Shown here: piece after piece, positions 35,755 to 43,806 of the stretch
Layout of the letters: every line of letters begins with the position of its first letter
Position numbering within the stretch: the first letter of the stretch is position 1
Origin: Halosimplex salinum
Lineage (GTDB): Archaea > Halobacteriota > Halobacteria > Halobacteriales > Haloarculaceae
NCBI RefSeq assembly: GCF_003730195.1
Contig: NZ_QWGG01000014.1
Span: forward strand, 1 to 64,000
Reading direction: 5' to 3'
DNA: 64,000 nt
Position numbers and translations under genes: made by a program
The notes under the pieces: model-generated
Seen by the model: only the letters and a program-made list of their open reading frames with translations
What the model was told of the DNA's origin: nothing
The model's database searches: none

Positions 35755-36171
35755 TCACCTCAGTTTCGGGAGTTCGAAAGATACAGACACGTTCGTCAAA
35801 GAGTCGGATACCCGGCCAGCCAAGTCCACGAAGAAACTATTCCGACGCTCTGTCTCCTTCTCTCTTCGACGTCCGATAGCCCGCTCAAAATTCATTCTGA
35901 CTTTGTCGGCCTCGTCATCAATCATGCGGCGAACCCTGCGGAACTGATTCTGGGTCAATGGTTCCTTCCCAGCTATCTGCGCCATCTCCGGCGTCACCAA
36001 CCGTCCAGGATTGTATTCGGCCTCGAACTCCTTGACCTCGATCTCAAATAGGTGCTTCTGAGACCGAAGCTTGTTCTCTGGCAGCTCCTCCAGCTTGTCG
36101 ACAGCGTAGGTTTCCTCCCACTTCTCAAACTTGTCCTCTACCCGTTCCGGCGGGAACTCTACCTCAGCCAT
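35755..36171 (-). CDS. hypothetical protein
   Basis: 138 residues from ATG 36171 (MAEVEFPPERVEDKFEKWEETYAVDKL). The longer frame covers the divergent promoter and neighbouring gene and is rejected. Mixed-charge helical protein (RRVRRMIDDEADKVRMNFERAIGRRREKETERR) without a family motif. It is convergent with the primase gene and divergent from the next gene, so it is transcribed alone. Confidence 0.6.
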   Translation of the reverse strand: MAEVEFPPERVEDKFEKWEETYAVDKLEELPENKLRSQKHLFEIEVKEFEAEYNPGRLVTPEMAQIAGKEPLTQNQFRRVRRMIDDEADKVRMNFERAIGRRREKETERRNSFFVDLAGRVSDSLTNVSVSFELPKLR

Positions 36172-36247
36172 TAAAGAGCTGTAACCCGGCCAGCTGGAAA
36201 GAAATACCGGACCAAACACTTTGTCAGCAACAACCAATCCCTTACTT

Positions 36248-36754
36248 ATGGAAGATATTCGGCTTGAAGCCGTAACCATCGACAAGGAATACGATGGCAC
36301 AAAGGAGGAAGCACGAGAGCAGGTGAGGCAGTTCCTCGAAGAAGCTGGAGACGAGATAGAGACCGAATACACCAAGCAAGTCGACGAGGACGGCAACGTC
36401 ATCGACAAAGAGATCCGCGGCTACACCAGGCAGTCAGATATCTGGTGGACCAGCATCGCCATACTGGTTATCTCAAACCCCAACGGAGTCATTCAGTTCA
36501 TTAAATGGGCGACGGACATCCCTGGCCTGACGATGGGCCTCACGATGCAGGGCAACTCCCGGATCAAGCTTTTCTCCGACAACGACTTCACGTTCATCGA
36601 CAATTCTACCGAGTATAACATCGAGACATTAGGCAAGGTAGACGACGAAGTCGCAGTCAAGATGTCCGAGGAAACCTGGCGACAACTCAGGGACGACATC
36701 GATACTGGGGAAGTCGACGTCGAACTGCCGCCCGAGGACCAGATCGGTCCCTGA
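36248..36754 (+). CDS. hypothetical protein with one possible membrane-associated segment
   Basis: 168 residues from ATG 36248 (MEDIRLEAVTIDKEYDG). Helical and acidic N-terminus, a hydrophobic stretch (DIWWTSIAILVISNPNGVIQFI), then a mixed region. No family recognised. Its start is 77 bases from that of the divergent minus-strand gene. Confidence 0.55.
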   Translation: MEDIRLEAVTIDKEYDGTKEEAREQVRQFLEEAGDEIETEYTKQVDEDGNVIDKEIRGYTRQSDIWWTSIAILVISNPNGVIQFIKWATDIPGLTMGLTMQGNSRIKLFSDNDFTFIDNSTEYNIETLGKVDDEVAVKMSEETWRQLRDDIDTGEVDVELPPEDQIGP

Positions 36755-37400
36755 ACCTATTTGAAGTCAGGTTCTCCAGCATCTCCTAGCCACCGTTGTA
36801 GACGATAAAATTCTGGCCTGTAGAGGATCTACTTGACCGAAATCACTCTCAGTGAAACAGGTATTTGGTAAGGTTGTAGTTTCGGTGTGTTCAGCACGGC
36901 AGCTACAACATGTAACAACCAGAGAATTATAATAATTACATTCAAAACTAGAAATAGATCCCACGGAATCCCCGTCGAGCAATTTTCAGCGGCTAAGAAG
37001 ACCAGAATCAAGGGAATCAGGGTGGTTCACGGCTCGAAGTGCTGCGCTGCGGGAACCTCGAGGGACTCAGACCCGGTGAAGCAGCGGTCCCAAGGTATCC
37101 AGATACGCCCGAAATCACCTTCGTTACCCCGCCGTCGAGCAATTTTTAAAATCACAGCATTATCTCGGAATTCGTCGAGGTAATTTCTACGCCCTCAAAT
37201 CGGCCCGACGAGGTTCTTCTGCAATTTGAGTCCGTTATTCCGCCTTGCATATCGCGGATTTCGTCCAAAGAAAGAGGCGATATGCGGTGTGCGAAGGCCG
37301 CCGGCTCTCTCAGGCCGAGGGGCCGTCTCAAGGATAGCGGAACTACGGAAGTATCAGATGTAGCGCATAGGTTGACCGGGTGTGTTCAGGTGGAGTCTGT
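36755..37400. other. gene-free region with short repeats
   Basis: About 650 bases with no convincing gene. It contains a 15-base direct repeat (CCGTCGAGCAATTTT) at 36972-36986 and 37132-37146, a degenerate third copy near 37173-37188, and an inverted repeat GCATATCGC (37247-37255) / GCGATATGC (37277-37285). Purpose unknown; it may be remnant DNA between modules. Confidence 0.4.
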
Positions 37401-37426
37401 CGCCCCCGCGAGGGGGTGGCGGGGCG
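37401..37426 (+). promoter_or_regulatory. GGGTG-loop hairpin leader, copy 1
   Basis: CG-rich stem with the loop core GAGGGGGTGG, ending 24 bases upstream of the ATG at 37450. Member of a recurring hairpin class in this window. Confidence 0.55.
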
Positions 37427-37449
37427 CATCACGTGCCCCCCGATAGACG

Positions 37450-37890
37450 ATGGCTTCGGAACGACGCAGCAAGACACGAGCAGCGAATCACGCAGAAACC
37501 ACCCCCGACGATGAAGCGCCGTGGGCGGACCTCGAGCTGACGGTCCCGACCGACCGGGATCACGCGTCGGTCGTCGCGCTCGTGGAGTGTGCTCTCGTCG
37601 AGCTCACGCACGAGGCCGTGGGCGCCGTCCTCGTTTCCCAGCAGGTCGGGCGGTCGACGCGGACGCAGTACGTCGCCGGCGACGACGTCGGTGAGCAGTT
37701 CCAGAAACGGCACTTCGACGACCGGCTGGGCTGGCACGAGACCACCGCCCCTCGACAAACCGTTCGCGACGAGCTCATCACCCAGCTTACGCGGTCGCCC
37801 TCGACGCCGGCGGAGCGGTCAGGTGAGGGAGCAGCCAGCGAGCCAGACACCTTCGTCGTGAAGCCAGTTCGGGATCTCCGAACGCCGTAG
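37450..37890 (+). CDS. hypothetical acidic protein
   Basis: 146 residues, no membrane segment or family motif. N-terminus basic (ERRSKTRAANHAETTP), centre alpha/beta (DHASVVALVECALVELTHEAVGAVLVSQQ). Preceded by a GGGTG-loop hairpin leader and followed ten bases after the stop by palindromic site B. Confidence 0.55.
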   Translation: MASERRSKTRAANHAETTPDDEAPWADLELTVPTDRDHASVVALVECALVELTHEAVGAVLVSQQVGRSTRTQYVAGDDVGEQFQKRHFDDRLGWHETTAPRQTVRDELITQLTRSPSTPAERSGEGAASEPDTFVVKPVRDLRTP

Positions 37891-37899
37891 TGGCCAGAC

Positions 37900-37941
37900 T
37901 TAACCAACATTCCCGGCCGATACCGGCACAGTGTTGGTTAA
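37900..37941. repeat. palindromic site B, TTAACCAAC-N24-GTTGGTTAA
   Basis: Perfect 9-base arms with exactly 24 bases between, ten bases after the stop at 37890. The inner 24 bases differ from those of sites A and C, so only arms and spacing are conserved. Confidence 0.7.
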
Positions 37942-38159
37942 CGGTGGTGCTATCGCGACCCCTTTTTCCAGAATAGAACCACAGCTGGAATCGTCTATTT
38001 CGAAATGAGGACTACGGACTGAGTGCGTATCGGAGAATGTTACCCACTTAATCAAATTGTCTAGGTTGCGTGAAAACCTACTGGACTCTTTCGTATGAAG
38101 CACGTACTATCTGTTTATCACAGACCGCACGTCATCGGGGAGCGCCCCTCGTTCCGATC

Positions 38160-38317
38160 CCCCTTCCGCCGGCTTAGACGTTGCTAAACTTCGTCTTTAA
38201 TTGAACGAAAAGTCTTTGGAAGAATTAGTGGAAGACGGAGTGGTCAAATGGGATCGGGAGGAGAACGTTGTAAAGAAAGGCTCCCACTTCGACAAGGAAC
38301 GCCCCCTCAAGAGCTAA
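38160..38317 (+). pseudogene. remnant of a small protein gene
   Basis: In one frame the DNA reads like protein (LDVAKLRL stop LNEKSLEELVEDGVVKWDREENVVKKGSHFDKERPLKS) with an in-frame TAA at 38198-38200 splitting it. No good start codon lies after the stop except TTG. The sequence on both sides of the stop reads as one continuous helical protein, so a premature stop in a decayed gene is likely. Confidence 0.45.
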
Positions 38318-38380
38318 TTCAGAAGTTGACATGGTGTATCATGCCACAGTCGTATTCCTCTTCGCAGTCTAAAGAGAAGG

Positions 38381-38554
38381 ATGCCTGAACAGGATTCAGC
38401 TACCAAACGGGAGTTTCAAGAAGCGATGGATGACCTCATTCTTCGTGCACTTGAGAACGGGGTTCCCATAGACAATGGAGGATACGAACTACGCCACGAC
38501 GCCGAAACTCGAGACTTAGAAGTGATGATTTTCCGCTTGAAGAAGTCAGGATAA
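38381..38554 (+). CDS. small hypothetical protein of plasmid type
   Basis: 57 residues (MPEQDSATKREFQEAMDDL ... EVMIFRLKKSG). Good ATG start at 38381. Helix-rich with conserved-looking LRALENGVPIDNGGYELRH. I recall similar small proteins on haloarchaeal plasmids but know no function. Confidence 0.6.
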   Translation: MPEQDSATKREFQEAMDDLILRALENGVPIDNGGYELRHDAETRDLEVMIFRLKKSG

Positions 38555-38747
38555 TAACGACGACTAGCAGTCCTGAGCAGGAGTTTCACCCCATCGCTGA
38601 ATTGAGAGAGAGATATTGCTGCTAACTAAACCGGTCGAATAACCCCACCCACCGCCCTGTTCCTCAAGTGAGTGTATCCTGACGGCCGATCGGCTTGAAT
38701 GGCCGTCGCGACGGGTTTTATCGGGGCACTGTTCGTCGAGAGCGAGT

Positions 38748-39293
38748 ATGGTCGTCGTCGAGGAGGTCACCAAACTGAGCGAGCGCCGCACCCAAACCTC
38801 GTCCGAGGCGTTTCCGGACGACGCACTGGCGTCGATTCGGGCGGCTGTCGAAGCTGTCCCGGCAAGCGTTTTCGACGGCTCGACGAAGCACACAGAGGTC
38901 GGTGGGTTCGATGCCGCGATCGCCGACGGGCTCTCGCAGTACGAGTACGAAGGGGACGCCGCCGGCGGCTACAACCCGGACTGTAAGCTCTGGTCGCATC
39001 AGGGGTTTAACTACAGCGTCGACCTCTACGACGCCGACGCCCGCATCGCCATCGAGGTCGAGAAGAGCGAGCGGAAGAACGTCAGCGACGATCTCCTCAA
39101 GTTCCAGAAGGGGTACCGCACCCAGAAGGACGGCCGGCCGAAGGTCGAGTTCGGCTGTCTGGTGGTGCCGGTGAACTACCTTGGCCGGCATAACCTCTAC
39201 CAGCACAGTTTGACGAAACTCGACTTCATGAAGGGTGTCCTGTTCATCGACGACGTCGCCGTCATCGGCTATCGCGATCCGCGACCGGACTGA
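38748..39293 (+). CDS. BglII-like restriction endonuclease fold protein
   Basis: 181 residues. The core reads VDLYDADARIAIEVEKSERKNVSDDLLKFQKG, an acidic residue followed by E-x-E-K, matching the PD-(D/E)xK catalytic site of BglII-family nucleases; preceded by a KLWSHQGFNYSV segment. No cognate methyltransferase lies next to it, which leaves its role open: orphan endonuclease or other DNA-processing enzyme. Confidence 0.65.
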   Translation: MVVVEEVTKLSERRTQTSSEAFPDDALASIRAAVEAVPASVFDGSTKHTEVGGFDAAIADGLSQYEYEGDAAGGYNPDCKLWSHQGFNYSVDLYDADARIAIEVEKSERKNVSDDLLKFQKGYRTQKDGRPKVEFGCLVVPVNYLGRHNLYQHSLTKLDFMKGVLFIDDVAVIGYRDPRPD

Positions 39294-39366
39294 CGCTGTC
39301 ACTCCTGACTGTTTGTCGGCGCCGGGAGGCGTGCAGCGCGCGACCATGAGTGCTGCGTGACCCATA

Positions 39367-39657
39367 ATGGCTGAACCCGATCCGCATGACGACATGAGTA
39401 CCGACTACGAACAGTTCGAGAAAGAACAGCTCGCCAAGGACCGCGACGCCGCCGGGGTCGACACGGCGGACGTCGACGACACGACGGCCCAGAACCTGGT
39501 CAGCGAGCTCATCGACGCGGACGTCGTCACTCCGATTCCCGAGGACCGCGTTCTGGTTCACGAGCCGAGCGGCACCACGTTCGACTCGACGACACAGCTC
39601 GCCGTCTTCCACCGTGGCTGGACGGCCGGCCACGACGCCGACGCGGAGGGTGAGTGA
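39367..39657 (+). CDS. hypothetical acidic protein
   Basis: 96 residues, acidic, with a beta-like C-terminal half (VVTPIPEDRVLVHEPSGTTFDSTTQLAVFHRGWTAG). The stop overlaps the ATG of the next gene, so the two are coupled. No family recognised. Confidence 0.6.
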   Translation: MAEPDPHDDMSTDYEQFEKEQLAKDRDAAGVDTADVDDTTAQNLVSELIDADVVTPIPEDRVLVHEPSGTTFDSTTQLAVFHRGWTAGHDADAEGE

Positions 39658-39986
39658 TGCAGCAGACGCTCACGGGGTGTGCGTTCTGCGACGCTCCGCC
39701 TGGCACCGACAGTGGCGAGGCGCACACCTGGGGGCAGGACGAGCGGGTCACCCACCAAATCTGCGTCGATTGCGCGATCCAGACGGAGACGGATCCCGAC
39801 GAGCGCGATCACGTCGCTTGTGACGGCTGTGGACTGGTCGTCGACACGCTCGCAGCGCTCACCCGGTTCCGGGTGGAACTCGGGCATCTGGAAGGCCCGT
39901 TGCAGCTGTGCGCCCGCTGTAGTCCGGGTGGTCTCGCGACGTACTGGACGCGTGACCTCGAGGAACATCTCGTCGCCGACTGTTGA
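39657..39986 (+). CDS. multi-zinc-ribbon protein
   Basis: 109 residues starting at ATG 39657, overlapping the previous stop. Four cysteine pairs (CAFC, CVDC, CDGC, CARC) form two zinc fingers. The rest is acidic and short. Zinc-ribbon proteins of this size are frequent on haloarchaeal plasmids; function unknown, likely protein or nucleic-acid binding. Confidence 0.65.
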   Translation: MQQTLTGCAFCDAPPGTDSGEAHTWGQDERVTHQICVDCAIQTETDPDERDHVACDGCGLVVDTLAALTRFRVELGHLEGPLQLCARCSPGGLATYWTRDLEEHLVADC

Positions 39987-40216
39987 GGCAATGTTCTAGC
40001 GTAGCACTACCTGTGGTCGCGTCCTACACTCTCGGCTGTAACGGACTTACGCAGTCCCAGTACGTTGAACACCGGGGACGACATCCAGAATGATATGGAC
40101 TGCCCCGCTGCAGGTCCTCGATTACGCTCGAAGATTCCCTTGCTGGGATTCGCCAGCAGCGACGACTGGAGCCATCGACGACTGACACTGGGGCGGACAC
40201 CCCAGGGTGAGTGGTG

Positions 40217-40546
40217 ATGTCTGATTTCGAGGCCCTCTACGACGTTCGTGAGCGAACCGGGAATCCCGAGCACGCATCGGTCGACGATGTGGTCGAACTC
40301 GTATTCGAGCGCGCGCAGCATCCCCGTACGAATCATCACGACGGGCATCTCGACGAACTGATGGCGACTGTCGTCGACAGATACGGTACCGCCCCTGTCC
40401 GGACCGTCATTCACCGTGTCCTTGTCGACGGCACGCCCTTCCGGACCACCACCCAGGACCTCGAGGTACGCAATGTCGACGGTGTTCGTATCGGGACGAC
40501 CGCTGGCCAGTTCCTCGACGAACTGAACGCACAGGACGACGGCTGA
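40217..40546 (+). CDS. hypothetical acidic protein
   Basis: 109 residues from ATG 40217 (MSDFEALYDVRERTGNPEHASVDDVVELV); a GTG six bases earlier is possible. Helical N-terminus then a beta-rich C-terminal part (TVIHRVLVDGTPFRTTTQDLEVRNVDGV). No family recognised. Confidence 0.55.
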   Translation: MSDFEALYDVRERTGNPEHASVDDVVELVFERAQHPRTNHHDGHLDELMATVVDRYGTAPVRTVIHRVLVDGTPFRTTTQDLEVRNVDGVRIGTTAGQFLDELNAQDDG

Positions 40547-40580
40547 GCGGCGTAAACCCTTCCTGTTCCACGGGCGTTAA

Positions 40581-40638
40581 TGTGCAAGCTCTGTGCATAC
40601 GGCGAAACCGTTATCCGGCTGTGTGCAAAACTTGCACA
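40581..40638 (+). promoter_or_regulatory. operator of the RHH-PIN pair
   Basis: TGTGCAA half-sites at 40581, 40592 (TGTGCAt) and 40622, and the inverted TTGCACA at 40632-40638. The last two form the palindrome TGTGCAA-AAC-TTGCACA. They end five bases before the antitoxin ATG at 40643, as expected for autoregulation by an RHH antitoxin. Confidence 0.6.
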
Positions 40639-40642
40639 TACA

Positions 40643-41008
40643 ATGAGCGCAAGCGACGATCCGCGACGGGTTCACTTCCAGTCGCCGGAGTATCTCGTCG
40701 ACCGGCTCGATGCCATCGCCGAGCTCTTCGACAAAGACCGGACGGATCTCCTCGTCGATGCCATCCGAGAGTACATCGAAGACACGGCCGACAGCGAGAC
40801 GTTCCAGGAATTAGTTGCGACGAAGTACTACGACGACCAACTCGAGTTCGAAACGGTGAAGCAACTGGTGGGCGCCGAGACCGCCCAGCGACTCCGCCTC
40901 CTCAAAGCGGATCTCGAAGACGAACCACTCGATCTCGTTCCCCCCGATGACGTCAACGTCTACGATGGGGATGTGACGACGGTCGAGACCGGTGACGACG
41001 ATCGATGA
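40643..41008 (+). CDS. ribbon-helix-helix antitoxin
   Basis: 121 residues from ATG 40643 (MSASDDPRRVHFQSPEYLVDRLDAIAELFDKDRTDLLVDAIREYIED); the upstream frame translates the operator and is rejected. The segment after residue 8 is a ribbon-helix-helix (strand RVHF, helices YLVDRLDAIAELF and TDLLVDAIREYI). It overlaps the PIN gene by four bases. Binding to the TGTGCAA operator and neutralisation of the PIN toxin are inferred. Confidence 0.75.
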   Translation: MSASDDPRRVHFQSPEYLVDRLDAIAELFDKDRTDLLVDAIREYIEDTADSETFQELVATKYYDDQLEFETVKQLVGAETAQRLRLLKADLEDEPLDLVPPDDVNVYDGDVTTVETGDDDR

Positions 41009-41574
41009 GCGGTCCACGACTGCGAACAGTCGTCGCCGACACGAGCGCGCTCGTCAGTCTCGCGGTGCCCCGTGCGGATGCAACTACCGGTACCAATGTT
41101 CCCGACCCGTTCCAATACCTGCTCACCTCCTGTGACGTGGTCGTTCCTCCGGAAGTAGTCGCAGAACTCCGCGACATCACGCAGTATCAGGACATCCACG
41201 CCGCAGCCGCGAGTAACGTCCTCGCGGCCCGTGGCCACTACACGGTCGAAGATCCGTATGCGCGCGACGACACCCCGGACGCGCGACCGACGTTCGGCCT
41301 CGATGACGGCGAAACTGATGGCATAGTCCTCGCGAACGCACTCGACGTCGACGGCTTTCTCACCGACGAGTTTGGTGGGACGAACTTCCCGCTCATCCAC
41401 GCGGTGCTCGAAGGGCCGCGAATCGTCCCAACACCGCGGCTCATCTGTGATTACGCCCGAAACGGGCATATGACCCACGAAGAGGCGAGAACGCTACTTA
41501 GCGCGATTAGCCCCCTCCGGAGCTGGGACAACAGCCCATACGTCGCCCAGTTGGTAGCACTTCTGGAGGAGTAG
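41005..41574 (+). CDS. PIN-domain toxin (VapC-like)
   Basis: 189 residues with the PIN nuclease motif: VVADTSALVSL (first acidic residue), EVVAELRDI, and GLDDGETDGIVLANALDVDGFLTDE (further acidic residues). VapC-type toxins cut tRNA or rRNA. Coupled to the RHH antitoxin, this is a complete toxin-antitoxin pair, consistent with plasmid maintenance. Somewhat longer than typical VapC (about 130-150 residues). Confidence 0.75.
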   Translation: MSGPRLRTVVADTSALVSLAVPRADATTGTNVPDPFQYLLTSCDVVVPPEVVAELRDITQYQDIHAAAASNVLAARGHYTVEDPYARDDTPDARPTFGLDDGETDGIVLANALDVDGFLTDEFGGTNFPLIHAVLEGPRIVPTPRLICDYARNGHMTHEEARTLLSAISPLRSWDNSPYVAQLVALLEE

Positions 41575-41576
41575 GT

Positions 41577-41837
41577 TCATTCACCCTCGAGGTCACGAGC
41601 GTCGAGGTCGCCGGCAAGATACTGCTCTCCCGTTCGCGTGATATCGTAGACGCCGTTGCCGAGGTGGACGAGGAGGCCGTATTCGACCAGCGTCTTGCAG
41701 CGGGCATTGATGTGTTGCCGAGAGAAGCGAACTCGATCACTGTCCGCCATTTCTTTTGGGGTATCGGGGCCGGCTTCGGAGAGATGCTCCAGAATGCGGT
41801 CATCGGCACGCGACATCCAGTCGGCGTCAAAGCGCAT
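41577..41837 (-). CDS. winged-helix regulator (phiH1-repressor-like)
   Basis: 86 residues from ATG 41837 (MRFDADWMSRADDRILEHLSEAG); Met at 41864 is an alternative. The helix-turn-helix (TPKEMADSDRVRFSRQHINARCKTLVEYGLL) and wing (VYDITRTGEQYL) are clear. The DWMSRADDRILEHL start is typical of haloarchaeal phiH1-type regulators. Convergent with the PIN gene; divergent from the HalOD1 gene. Confidence 0.7.
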   Translation of the reverse strand: MRFDADWMSRADDRILEHLSEAGPDTPKEMADSDRVRFSRQHINARCKTLVEYGLLVHLGNGVYDITRTGEQYLAGDLDARDLEGE

Positions 41838-41959
41838 AATCGCCTGTGGTTGCGCCGACGCCATCCCAAACGCGCTAAGTCATCTGAAAAAGCTTCAAGC
41901 AACTGTAGTTGACTACCAATCCTTTAAACGCCAGCCATCCTAAGCTCCGAGCGTTCAAA

Positions 41960-42223
41960 ATGAATTGCTCTTCAAGGAGGGGGCCAGGAGCATCACCTGA
42001 CCTCGTCGTCGAGATTATCGAGACGCTCGAAGCGTGTGGGTTGGATCGGGACGAGTACCAGCTGTACGACGCTGTCGACGTCGAGGCACTCGAACAGATC
42101 GTGAACTCGTCGAGTGGAAACGTGGAAGTACAGGTCACGGTGGAAGGAATCCACCTTGCGGTGACACCAGAGAGCGTCGACGTCCTGATCGACGACAAAG
42201 ACTCGAATTCTACGGAGCAGTAG
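41960..42223 (+). CDS. HalOD1-domain protein
   Basis: 87 residues from ATG 41960 (MNCSSRRGPGASPDLVVEI). The domain reads SPDLVVEIIETLEACGLDRDEYQLYDAVDVEALEQIV ... VTVEGIHLAVTPESVDVLI, the halobacterial output domain 1. HalOD1 proteins are usually signalling outputs in haloarchaea. A TATA-like CTTTAAAC near 41921-41929 precedes it. Confidence 0.7.
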   Translation: MNCSSRRGPGASPDLVVEIIETLEACGLDRDEYQLYDAVDVEALEQIVNSSSGNVEVQVTVEGIHLAVTPESVDVLIDDKDSNSTEQ

Positions 42224-42684
42224 CCGGATCAAGGGCAACATCAGAGACCATCCCTGAAAGCCCTCGGCCGCTCGACGTCCCGCGACCGCCGCTGCGCGCC
42301 TCGTCCCTGCGGTGCTTGCGGGGCCGGGGGACAGCCGAGACGGCCTCGCCCTTTCTGAGTCCGCCAGGGCGGTGGATGGCCCACCGAGCGACGTAGCCGG
42401 CTGGACGGGTGTGTCCGTACCGGCCCGCCCCGCTCGCCGCTGCCGCCCTCCGCGTCACTCGCGACCGACCATTCCGGGCGTGCGGGCGCTCTCCGCACCG
42501 CCCGCGCCCGTTCCGGGCTAAAATGCATGTGCCCTCGGCGCCAGCGCTTCACCCGTTCGGGTCCTGCGGACCTCGGCAAAGCCGACCGCGACGGACGTGG
42601 TTGCGTCGCGGCGAACGGGGAATGCGCTGGGCGCTCGCTCCGGGCGGGTCGGCGCGCGGTGCTGGTTGGGGTCACCTCATGCAG

Positions 42685-42740
42685 GCGCGCTCTCGCTCGC
42701 GCCCGGTAGGGCGCTCACGAAGGCGCGAGCGAGAGCGCGC
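42685..42740 (+). repeat. 19-base inverted repeat
   Basis: Perfect inverted repeat of 19 bases (starts GCGCGCTCTCGC) with an 18-base loop, about 100 bases upstream of the OB-fold gene. One of the strongest palindromes in the window. Confidence 0.75.
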
Positions 42741-42771
42741 AGATGGTTCTGTCGGTCGTTGTCGTCGGAAA

Positions 42772-42795
42772 ACCGCGATGTGGTAGCATCGCGGT
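42772..42795 (+). repeat. hairpin ACCGCGATG/CATCGCGGT
   Basis: Perfect 9-base stem with six-base loop, 41 bases upstream of the ATG at 42836. With the longer palindrome it suggests a structured leader. Confidence 0.65.
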
Positions 42796-42835
42796 GTCGG
42801 CGCGTGAGCGCCTTCACAGGTACGGTGAGTACCCA

Positions 42836-43702
42836 ATGTCTAGTACCAACTCGAGTCGCAAGGTCGTTACGGTGGATGAACAGGCATTCGAAAAAGCGGA
42901 CGAGCAGGCGGTCGATGAGGACGGCTTCCCGGTCGTCGACGAGACGCCGGAGTTCGAGGCCGCGGTCGAGCAAGAGACGCAGGCAAAGGTGGATGCAAAC
43001 CACCCGGACGGGATCGCGGACACCAGCGAGGACCGGATTCACGGTGCCACCCTCGAACAGGAAGAGCGCATCAGGGCACGGGAAGCCGAACTGGAGCGCA
43101 TCAGTGCCCAGGCCGAGCTGGGAACACAGGACGGTCGCGAGCAGCGCACGCGAGAGGTCGTCAGCGAGCAGTGTGGTCGTGACGAGCCGACGCCGGCGGA
43201 GCGCACGGATCCCCGGGAGAAGCTGACGCAAGAGGAACTCGCGGAGGTCAACGAGCAGGCGATGCGGATCAGCGACGAGGTGCAGGGCGGCTGGTCGAGA
43301 GCGGTCGTCGCGAAGCAGCTGGCAGAGAAGGTGCAGCGCGGGCGGGACGTCACGAAGGCGGTGCTGGAGACCCTCGAGGAGTTGAAGGCGGCACCGGGGG
43401 CGATCGTGCCCATCGCGGACGTGCCGGACGTCCCGGTCGGTGAGGTGACGGTCCAGGGTGAAATCACGCAACTCTGGGATCCGAGTGACACGTCGATTTC
43501 GCAGGTCGGGTTGATCGAGGACGATAGCGGGAAGATCAAGTTCACCATCTGGGAGGCCTCTCGGAAGACGGTCGTGAGCGAAGGTGAGACGGTCCGGTTC
43601 CGGGCCGTCAAGAAAAACTGGTACCAGGGGCGGTGCAGCATCGCCATCACGGGCTGGAGCAGGATCGAATTCCCAGAGCGCGGTCGGTGGTGGGAAGAGT
43701 AG
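42836..43702 (+). CDS. OB-fold single-stranded-DNA-binding (RPA-like) protein
   Basis: 288 residues from ATG 42836 (MSSTNSSRKVVTVDEQAF). Residues 1-170 are acidic and helical (EQEERIRAREAELERISAQAEL). The C-terminal OB-fold (VGEVTVQGEITQLWDPSDTSISQVGLIEDDSGKIKFTIWEAS ... RFRAVKKNWYQGRCSIAITGWS) is that of haloarchaeal RPA-like ssDNA-binding proteins. Likely supports replication or repair of the element. A T7 tract follows the stop. Confidence 0.75.
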   Translation: MSSTNSSRKVVTVDEQAFEKADEQAVDEDGFPVVDETPEFEAAVEQETQAKVDANHPDGIADTSEDRIHGATLEQEERIRAREAELERISAQAELGTQDGREQRTREVVSEQCGRDEPTPAERTDPREKLTQEELAEVNEQAMRISDEVQGGWSRAVVAKQLAEKVQRGRDVTKAVLETLEELKAAPGAIVPIADVPDVPVGEVTVQGEITQLWDPSDTSISQVGLIEDDSGKIKFTIWEASRKTVVSEGETVRFRAVKKNWYQGRCSIAITGWSRIEFPERGRWWEE

Positions 43703-43714
43703 GCGAGCGCGTCG

Positions 43715-43728
43715 CCCTCCTTTTTTTG
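43715..43728 (+). terminator. oligo-T terminator
   Basis: T7 tract (43721-43727) 19 bases after the RPA-like gene, a typical archaeal terminator. Confidence 0.5.
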
Positions 43729-43806
43729 ATGTGTGCCGGACCGGCCCTGACCCCGCCGCCCCACCCTCCGCTCCGTGCTCGCTTCGCTGCGCGCGCAGCC
43801 ACGACC

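Larger units (their letters stand above)
42224..42835. other. GC-rich gene-free region with strong hairpins
   Basis: About 610 bases of very GC-rich DNA with no convincing gene; frames reading through it give Arg/Ala/Pro-rich products. It contains a 19-base inverted repeat (42685-42703 / 42722-42740) and a second hairpin (42772-42795) before the RPA-like gene. Could be an origin, a structured leader or RNA; not determined. Confidence 0.5.
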
